Of a stretch of DNA of 64,000 nucleotides, positions 56,390 to 64,000 are shown one piece after another. The notes beneath the pieces were generated by a model. It ran no database searches, was not told the DNA's origin, and saw only the letters and a program-made list of their open reading frames with translations. Origin of the DNA: Rugalucina vietnamica (taxonomy: Eukaryota; Mollusca; Bivalvia; Lucinida; Lucinidae); contig OZ024878.1 of assembly GCA_964017185.1 (NCBI GenBank), positions 13,773,351 to 13,837,350 of the forward strand. The letters run 5' to 3'. Made by a program: the position numbers and the translations under genes. The first letter of the stretch is position 1. Each line of letters starts with the position of its first letter.

Positions 56390-58545
56390 GGGCCATTTCT
56401 TATTTCTTACTTCTTAATTCTTACTTCCGTGTTTGTTTGTTGACATAGATGCTTGAGCCTATGAATGTGTACACTTGCGCAAACACCATACCGCCGTCCG
56501 TCCGCCCGTCCGTCTGTTTGTCTGTGCACATGTAAGAGTGTGCATATGCATACAAGCCCGCGCTTGTATTTATGTATGTATGTAATCATGTATGTATGTG
56601 TGTGGGTGTGTGCGCGCGTGCGTGCGTGCGAGCGTATGTATGTGTGCTTTCGTACACAAATGTGCAAGTGTATACACGCAGGTTTTCATGGGCGTGCAAG
56701 CGTGCGTGCGCTTGCATGCATGTTTGCTGATATACATGTTTGCATGTATGCACGTTCGTGCAAGAGGTAACGTGAGTGTATGCGTACGTGTTCGGGTGCG
56801 CATGTGCACATTTTGTGTGAGTGCGTTTGTGTATGATTTTGTGTTTGCGTACGTGTATGCACGCGCGCACACACACCCACACACATACATACATGATTAC
56901 ATACATACACTGAAAAAAAGTTTTAAGAGGCCACTTTTCAAAACTCATTTTTTGTTTCTAAACCATGTTCAAAATTGCACGATTTTTTGCCGAAAGACGT
57001 GTCTTTCAAGTAAGTAAAGTTCCAAAGTGTTAAGAAATAATTTTCTTTCACTAAAAGCGTTTTTGGAGTAAAAATGCAAAAATCAATGTTTTTAAATAAA
57101 AAACTGGATACAGCACACCATTTATTGAAATTTGGAACGGGTGTCATCAAAAGGGTTGTTACGGCTCGGAAAAACATCAAACATTCGAATTTTCTCTACT
57201 AGTAGAATTTTTATGTATTTTTAAAAATCACCAATTTTGAGATTTTTTGGAAAATTCATAAATGTGCCTCTTAAACATGTTGACCCCTGTTAAATTCACT
57301 TGATGAGGCCTGGAAATGAGAGATATAACTCGACTGAACTGTTTGAGACCATTTTCGAGGACCAACATGTCAAGGCTGCTGCACACTTCCGGTTTCAATG
57401 CCAATTTTTAACGAACAAAATAACAAAATTTGTGGACGATTTTTTAAATTTTCAAAGTTTATCAGAGTCTAGTATTTGACCTTAATAATCGCTGAAAATT
57501 TCAATGCCATCCTGCTGATAATAACGCAACTGGAGAAGAACAAAGTTGGTTTGCAAATTGCATACAAAAGCTGAATTCCTGTTATTCAGGTTGTTGTCTT
57601 CTTGCATGTACAAAACAGAAACGAAGATTCTTATTGCAGCAACACTTTTGACTTAATTTTATCTTGCATCATGGCAGTCCGCAGTAGCACTTTCAAATAA
57701 ATTAAAATGTAAAAACACAACGTCATAATATGGCATTTAATTTGATGTTAATAAAGTGTGACTTTTTGAAATGAGGGTACCTTTACACATACTTCGTCTG
57801 TGTGAGAAGTATCACGCATTTTGGAATGCAGAAACCTACAGAGCCACTGGTAGACATTGGGTTATTCATATGATCATGAATTTTAATTGATCGTATTTTA
57901 TCTTCTGAACTAGAAGAAAAAATATGAGGTGGCCTCTTATAACTTTTTTTTAGTGTACATAAGTAGTAAGAATTAAGAAGTAAGAATTAAGAAGTAAGAA
58001 ATAAGGTATAAACTGGTCTTGCGCACGCGCAAGAACGTGCATACACGTACACAAACACAGAATCATACACAAACGCACTCACACAAAATGTGCACATGCG
58101 CGCCCGAACACGTACGCATACACGCACGTTACCACTTGCACGAACGTGCATACATGCAAACATGCATATCAGCAAACATGCATGCAAGCGCACGCACGCT
58201 TGCACGCGCATGAAAACTCGCGTGTATGCACTTGCACATTTGTGTACGAAAGCATACATACATACGCTCGCACGCACGCGCGCACACACCCACCCACACA
58301 CATACATACATGATTACAAACATACATAAATACAAGCGCGGGCTTGTATGCATGTGCACACTCTTACACGTGCACAGACAGACAGACGGACGGACCGACG
58401 GACGGCGGTATGGTGTTTGCGCAAGTGTACACATACATAGGCTCAAGCATCTATGTCAACATACAAACACGGAAGTAAGAAGTAAGAATTAAGAAGTAAG
58501 AATTAAGAGGTAAGAAATAAGAAATTGTCCTACCCGGCTTTCGTA
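56390..58545. mobile_element. Large inverted repeat, arms about 480-520 bp, loop filled by MLE4
   Basis: Left arm 56390-56870 and right arm 58024-58545 mirror each other: 'taagaattaagaagtaag', 'gcctatgaatgtgtacac' / 'gtgtacacatacataggc', 'accataccgccgtccgtcc' / 'ggacggcggtatggt', then long alternating TGTGCGCG-type tracts. The loop is almost exactly MLE4. Cysteine- or His/Thr-rich frames on both strands are artefacts of the TG/CA repeats. Confidence 0.88.
56908..57955. mobile_element. MLE4, TA-flanked element of 1,048 bp
   Basis: Left end cactgaaaaaaagttttaag, aggccac; right end (inverted) cactaaaaaaaagttataag, aggccac, with TA on both sides. No transposase frame. It sits in the loop between the arms of the large inverted repeat. 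Confidence 0.85.
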
Positions 58546-59414
58546 TGTATGAGAAGCGTGTTAACGTTTGCTGCGCGCCTATAGAGCGTGCTAAAGCGTG
58601 TCTGGGACGTAACACAAAAGTACTCCAATTTTTCAGCATTTAGTGTGGCGCACGCTTCAGTCACACGCTAATATGCGACTGCTAAAACGAGTTTAAGAAA
58701 CAAACTTTTATACGGCCAAAATCTTCAGCGTTTTGAGTTTTCATACCATGGCCGCGCGTTAGGATTAAACGCTAATGTGTGACTGTTTTGTTTTGTTTTT
58801 GTTGTTGTTTTGTTGTTGTTTTTTACGTTTCCTGTGATATATTGAAGCAAACCCTTGTACCTGTCTGTCCAGTTGAATCTCTTTTGTAGCCGTACAGTTC
58901 TTTATTGTGCTATCCTCGACGACATTTTAGACGTGATTTCGGGATTTATCGTCCGAAAATGTATCGTGTACTAATTTTTCCGAAGTATGCGATGTCCTCG
59001 GAAGTATGCGATCTGTTACTCGAGTGCACGAAGGAGCAAATTTCATGGAAATAACATGGAAGTATAAATTTATAAACAATTTCCAATTAAGAACCTAATG
59101 GGACAGTTTGCGACATTTAATGAAATAAATAAGAAACGGTGTTCGTGATTTGGACAAAAGACGTATTTTTCACGGCCTGGCCAAATTTCATTACCCTAAA
59201 ACCTCAAAATTTCCCTACGGATGCAATATTTGTTAGAGCCCAGAAAATCACATTGACTGCTATTAAATGGATTGCTTTTTGCTATAATTGAAGTCAGAGA
59301 ATGAGGAAACTAAGCCCTTGTCGATTCCACTGGGAGGAGAAATTTTTCACAGGCTTTATCTGAGTTACCTTAAATGGAAACAAGGACAATTTGAAATGTA
59401 ATTCTTACGAAATA
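58546..59414. other. Intergenic, nothing recognised
   Basis: GCGTG-rich to about 58780, then ordinary AT-rich sequence. (TTG)-rich run at 58785-58825. Confidence 0.5.
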
Positions 59415-60324
59415 CGAGGGTGGGTCAGAAAGTTCTGTCATAGGTGGTGTAACTTTGTTAATAGACATGATAGATTGCTTTATTATACCTTGATTGAAAG
59501 GGCTACATTTCTCCTTTATAATGATGCCAAAATAATGCCCGAAAGAAATAAATACTTAGAAATAGACGCCTTGAAAGACACCTGGGGTAAAACCAATAGC
59601 ACGTTTTCTAGAATTTGTGAATATTATTATGTACGTTTCATGCGTCATATCTTCATAACTACCGATCAAATTTTCTCCAACTTTACAGTGATAAATAATA
59701 GTATATTTAGAAACGCAATGTGACAAAAATTACCGTTATCGATGCTATGATGACTTTATAATAAAGCGATATATATGACTCCATTAAAATACGTACCCCT
59801 ATAGCATTTCTGGAACCGCTGGGCCATTATATTTGCCTTGCTTTTTTATGAGTTTACTACAGGACACACTAGGATGAATCGATAAAATGGTTAGATGCAT
59901 TTTAGGTTCCTGGTCTACGTGTAGATGTCAATAAATGCCCTTTGAATTTAAACTGTAATTTTAATGTATTCACAGCAAGCCAATTTCACTATTTCATTTT
60001 GCAATAACTCAATTAAATTCAATTGAATGATTTTGATTTTTGCAGGATATATTCATCTATGTTTGAAAAATATATTGCATGGAATATATTTTTTCGAGTC
60101 GTTTTTCTTTAAATAATATTCACATATTCAAGAAAAAGTGCCATTGGTTTTACCCCAGGTGTCTTTCAAGGCGTCTATTTCAAAGTATTTATTTCTTTCG
60201 TGCATTCTTTTGGCATCGTTGTAAAGGAGAAACGTAGCCTTTTAATCAAGGTATAATACATCAACCTATCATGTCTATTAATAAAGTTATAACACCTATG
60301 ACAGAACTTTCTGACCCACCCTCG
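59415..60324. mobile_element. MLE5, mariner-like, 910 bp with about 215-bp inverted repeats
   Basis: TA-flanked. Starts cgagggtgggtcagaaagtt; the right end mirrors it. Similarity continues through 'atagacatgatag', 'aaagaaataaatact' and 'gacgccttgaaagacacctg' on both arms. The 110-residue frame at 59391-59723 lies over the left arm and is not a transposase. Interior is AT-rich. Confidence 0.9.
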
Positions 60325-60789
60325 TATTGTCAGACTTGGGATTTGTTCCATGAGTTCGAATGTCCGTTCTTAAGTGTAACGCCGGAAAATGAACGGTAAC
60401 ATCGACTTTCATACTTCACCGAGGCACCGAGAAACATAAGGCCCGAATCCCTATATAGGATATTTCAGTCGGAAGTGGAGCGAAGGCACTAGGTGGGTCG
60501 TACCCGTTCTCGGCTTTACCGAAATGCGCATCACAACTCATACAGAGTGGCACACAACAAGTCAAGCAAACAACCATTTCATCTAAAATAATCATTCAAA
60601 GGATACCAGTGATAAAACACATTGCAGCTTATAATCATCCTGTTTATTTCGCACCTGAATCAGGAATCAATATTAAAAGCCTTTGCTGTTTCCATGGTTT
60701 TGTCCAGAATGCTCTAAATTGATTGTTCAGTCTCATCAATTTGTATTTGAAATATTACATAAGAAGTAATGTCGCACGCAATTAACAAC
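60325..60789. other. Intergenic, nothing recognised
   Basis: No gene or repeat family seen. Confidence 0.6.
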
Positions 60790-61033
60790 TAAGCGGCGTC
60801 ATGAGAAAACCGATTGTTTGCATAAGCGAAAACAAAGGCGCGGATCAGCTGTGCAGTAACTGCACAGCTGACCAGCGCCTTTGTTTTCGCTGGACAGGCA
60901 GTACGATCCCCGTTGTGAGCTTCTTAAATCCAAGATTTCAAGCTTCTAGCCTTTTTCTGTGACTCTCCAGACCGGTTTGTGTCAACCCTGATCGGTATCC
61001 CATAAGACCCGGTTATCTCACACAAAGGCTCAC
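60790..61033. mobile_element. FB1 MITE, copy 18
   Basis: aagcggcgtcatgagaaaac ... ctcacacaaaggctcac. Core gtgcagtaactgcac, perfect. Confidence 0.92.
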
Positions 61034-61406
61034 TGGAGGCCATGAATCTGTTGCATTGCTAGGCAACGTTATCTTGGCCATCTAAACTCTACAGACAGCT
61101 GACAGACAAACAGTTTGGATAGAATAAATCTTTTTCGTGTGTCCATGATAAAAAAAAAACTTTGTAAATCACGCGAAGACATGAAAAGAGCAGCATGCTA
61201 GATTTTCTGCTCTTTCACATTGATTCACAGGCTTTACAAGTTATACACAATTGGAAATAATCATAAAAAAATAATAATGATAAAAATGATAAAGTTCTGA
61301 ATGAGAGACAGGCTTTGTTGACTAAACTTATTTTCGTTTTGTAAGGTTCATCCCCAGTATGCAGTATTTAATAAGTGAAAAAGTCCAGATAAACACACAA
61401 TGTATA

Positions 61407-61457
<51 letters not shown>

Positions 61458-61757
61458 GTGTGTGTGTACATATGTGTTATTGTACATGCGTTTTCGCATA
61501 AGATTACCCTCAGTGAGTATATATACGATGCCCAACATATTGGCATTTGTTAAAAAAGTACAACTGTATGTATACCTAAAGGGCATCTTCAAACGCTTCA
61601 AAAAGATTCTAGTCAATTTTAAAAGAATGATCTGCATCTTGTGGCTCATTCAATACAGATTATCTCTCAGTTTGCACCACTGTTGTTTCTTTTCTGTATG
61701 AATACACAAAAGACAACATGCACACATATACAACATAAAAATCTAACGTGAACAAAA
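61034..61757. other. Intergenic with a (TG)n microsatellite
   Basis: No gene. (TG)n of about 58 bases at 61410-61467. Confidence 0.7.
61410..61467. repeat. (TG)n microsatellite
   Basis: About 28 TG units with one TGCG interruption. Confidence 0.97.
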
Positions 61758-61856
61758 ATAGAACTTGTAAATATCAAAATATTTCGATTGAAAATTTTCA
61801 ATTTTTATAACGTAAGAAAACTCTGTAAATCACATGGGCATGTTTTCCTAATGTAC
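61758..61856. mobile_element. FB3 fragment (one end)
   Basis: atcaaaatatttcgattgaa ... cacatgggcatgttttcct: the last 100 bases of FB3 only. Confidence 0.75.
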
Positions 61857-61929
61857 CTATAAATTGCACATATTTTAGAGTTAAAACTGTGATATGGGAA
61901 AAATAGCCATGAATCAGGTGGGGTGACAT

Positions 61930-62232
61930 TATGAAAACACGCCCATGCAATATACAGAGATTTTTTTAGCTTTAAAAAATGAAAATTTTCTGTGGAAAAT
62001 TTCAGTTATTTTTCTTATTTTTGCTCAAAACATAGATTGTGGGTACAAAGTTAGAACCGCCTCGATGAGGCGGTTCTAACGAGTACCCACAATCTATGTT
62101 TACGAGTACCCACAATCTATGTTTTGGAGCAAAAATAAGAAAAATAGGTATACCCCCTCTTACCCCAGTTTTGCTATATAAAAGTGGGGTTTAAGGGGGT
62201 ATTTATTGCATGGACATGTTATCCTGATGCAT
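61930..62232. mobile_element. FB3 foldback, copy 9
   Basis: atgaaaacacgcccatgcaa ... gttagaaccgcctcgatgag/gcggttctaac ... gcatggacatgttatcctg. The segment 'acgagtacccacaatctatg' is present twice in tandem. Confidence 0.93.
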
Positions 62233-62641
62233 GTAAGTCACAATAAGCATCTTTTTCATGCTAGATGTCAAGTGATCAGTTTATGCAAATAGAACTGTTT
62301 CAGTAGATCGGGATTTTAAATGATAATTCTTAGATGTGGGTTTGGTAAACCATGCTATATCACTCTATCCCTACTGCTCACTCGGCTTAAGATATGTACA
62401 TATAGTATCCTATATACCCTTTACATAAGTACCGTATTGTTCATTTAGTTTTTACCCACCTCGGTTTTTGGTGGAGTGGGACTTTCTTTCTACTTGTGCT
62501 ATTTCCTTTTACCTTCTTATCAGTTATTACATACTGGAGATAAACCTTACAATTCCTGACAAAAAGTGATGAGACTTGAACAAAATATCAAATGATTTGC
62601 AGTGATGCTCTTATCAAGACATTAAGAATCTTACATGAGTG
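62233..62641. other. Intergenic, nothing recognised
   Basis: No gene or repeat family seen. Confidence 0.6.
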
Positions 62642-62757
62642 TCAGGTATGGATAGACAACTCTGTCCTGAGGGTCACAGTTTGGCATCACAAGGCTCGCA
62701 GAGTGATGCCAAACTGACCCGAGGGACAGGGTTGTCTATCCATACCTTACACGCTTG
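62642..62757. repeat. Hairpin of about 50-bp arms
   Basis: 'aggtatggatagacaactct' and 'gttgtctatccatacctta', with 'cagtttggcatcac' / 'gtgatgccaaactg' further in, pivoting on aaggctcgcaga. Confidence 0.85.
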
Positions 62758-63116
62758 ATAAATTCTTTTTCTTGCATGCCTTCATGCGGCGAAGCTTGAT
62801 TTTCATACTAGCCTGGGGTGAGATAACAAGGGTGAGATAAGAATTTCTCACATGGGGTAAAATGAAGGATTTCTCTATCTGGTGTGCAAGAAACCAACAT
62901 ATATATCCAGACAGAAGCAGTCGACAACTGACTATCATTTTATTACCCTTTAAATGGCAACAACATTTTTTGTTTTATTTTCAAAATCAACAGTTTATAT
63001 ATTTCAAATCACATAACATTGTAAATCATATGTAATCAAAAACAAGTTAGCACTTTACCATGGTACAAGTTACTGAACAACAATATGTGCGCTTACCTTC
63101 CATATTATGTTACATA
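62758..63116. other. Intergenic, nothing recognised
   Basis: 'gggtgagataa' occurs twice near 62816-62838. No gene. Confidence 0.6.
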
Positions 63117-63353
63117 TGAGCCGCATCATGAGAGAACCAGGCTTTTTGCATGTGCAAAAACAAAGACGCTGATCAGCTGTGCAGTAACTGCACAGCTGAT
63201 CTGCGACTTTGTTTTCGCTACACAGATAGTACAATCTCTCTTCTTCTTTAAGTCTGATTTCAAGCTTCTAGTCTTCTTCTGAGATTATACAGACAAATTT
63301 GTGTCAGACCCTGGTCGGAAACCCCAAAGAACCATTTTCTCGTGTCGCGGCTC
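63117..63353. mobile_element. FB1 MITE, copy 19
   Basis: gagccgcatcatgagagaac ... ctcgtgtcgcggctcc. Core gtgcagtaactgcac, perfect. Confidence 0.94.
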
Positions 63354-63537
63354 CTATATTATACTGGTAATGGTACTGGTACTGTTCTACTTATTACATA
63401 TTACCAATAAGCAATCAAACATTCATTTTTTTTTTTTCAAACATTCATAAGTTGCAGTCATCAGTCATTAGTTGCAGTCATGAATTTCCAATCAGAATGT
63501 TGCCTTGGCTGCTGTCAGAAACAAGTTGCTTAAATAC

Positions 63538-63915
63538 GGTATACCTATTTTGCTTATTTTTGCTCCAGAACACAGATTGTGGATACTCGTTAGAACCGCC
63601 TCAGCAAGGCAGTTCTAACATGCACCCACAATCTACGTTTTGAGCAAAAATAAGAAAAATATCAAATAATTTCTAATGAAATTTTAGATTTTTACAACCA
63701 AAAAATTTCATTAGAAATTATTTGATATTTTTCTTATTTTGGCTCAAAACGTAGATTGTGGGTACATGTTAGAACTGCCTCGCTGAGGCGGTTCTAACGA
63801 GTATCCACAATCTGTGTTCTGGAGCAAAAATAAGCAAAATAGGTATACCTCTACATACCCCAGTTTTTCTATGTAAAAGTGGGGTTTAAGGGGTATTGCA
63901 CGGACATAATTTCCT
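63538..63915. mobile_element. FB3, two copies head to head forming a large palindrome
   Basis: From 'gtatacctattttgcttatt' at 63538 to 'aagcaaaataggtatacc' at 63849 the sequence mirrors itself with arms of about 150 bases. Each arm holds its own gttagaaccgcctc palindrome, giving a hairpin within a hairpin. The right copy continues to 'attgcacggacataatttcc'. Confidence 0.9.
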
Positions 63916-64000
63916 GATGTTCTTAGAATATTTATGAAAACAGTACACATACACATGTACAATTCTGTATGAAAGTCTGGTTTTGGATTAATGTCCCTGT

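Noticed and set aside
56465-58446. Cysteine-rich and His/Thr-rich proteins on both strands
   Set aside because: All come from alternating TG/CA and GACG tracts in the arms of the inverted repeat; no conserved family.
59391-59723. 110-residue frame considered as a transposase fragment
   Set aside because: It overlies the long inverted repeat of MLE5 and has no DDE/DDD motif or helix-turn-helix pattern.

Overview
The window is metazoan nuclear DNA, AT-rich, with spliced genes and a very dense load of short non-autonomous repeats. The eIF4G2 and MGAT4-like proteins, the tRNA-derived SINEs, the Tc1/mariner-type inverted-repeat elements and the many foldback elements fit a lophotrochozoan, most likely a bivalve mollusc. 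That assignment is an inference; there is no species marker.

Two host genes are recognisable, both on the minus strand. Positions about 829-20822 carry eIF4G2 (DAP5/NAT1/p97), a translation initiation scaffold, in 18 coding blocks with GT/AG borders and matching phases. They give 938 residues with MIF4G, MA3 and W2 domains. The most 5' block is tentative and no start codon was found. Positions 35113-38311 carry a complete three-exon GT54 N-acetylglucosaminyltransferase of the MGAT4 type (516 residues), with a membrane anchor, the catalytic EDD and a C-terminal lectin-like region. The two genes have no evident functional link.

The rest is repeats. Three copies of one non-LTR retrotransposon lie at 30160-30684 (+), 31405-33199 (+, 556-residue open reverse transcriptase) and 41405-43150 (-, frameshifted). 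A miniature LTR element (TRIM) at 20138-20563 has two about 160-bp LTRs, a primer-binding site for tRNA-Leu, a polypurine tract and a 4-bp target duplication. Repeat names used here: FB1 (about 240 bp, gagccgcc...ggcggctc ends, about 19 copies), FB2 (about 240 bp, ccgaggttataaaac ends), FB3 (about 200-380 bp, central cgttagaaccgcc palindrome), CT4 (composite with about 458-bp monomers), SAT168 (168-bp satellite inside its own inverted-repeat element), MLE1-MLE5 (TA-flanked mariner-like), S1/S2 (tRNA-derived SINEs).

Layout: 0.8-20.8 kb eIF4G2 with repeat-filled introns; 20.8-30 kb intergenic (CT4, FB2, FB3); 30-33.2 kb retrotransposon fragments; 33.2-35.1 kb FB1/FB3; 35.1-38.3 kb MGAT4; 38.3-41.4 kb nested FB1 and SINE insertions; 41.4-43.2 kb retrotransposon; 43.2-64 kb no host gene, only repeats, including a large inverted repeat with a mariner-like element in its loop (56.4-58.5 kb). 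The most notable observations are the TRIM, two partial exon duplications in eIF4G2, a shared nuclear-receptor-type palindrome in two unrelated tandem families, and FB1 subfamilies whose central palindromes differ but stay perfectly paired. Repeat boundaries are read by eye and are approximate unless a target duplication fixes them.
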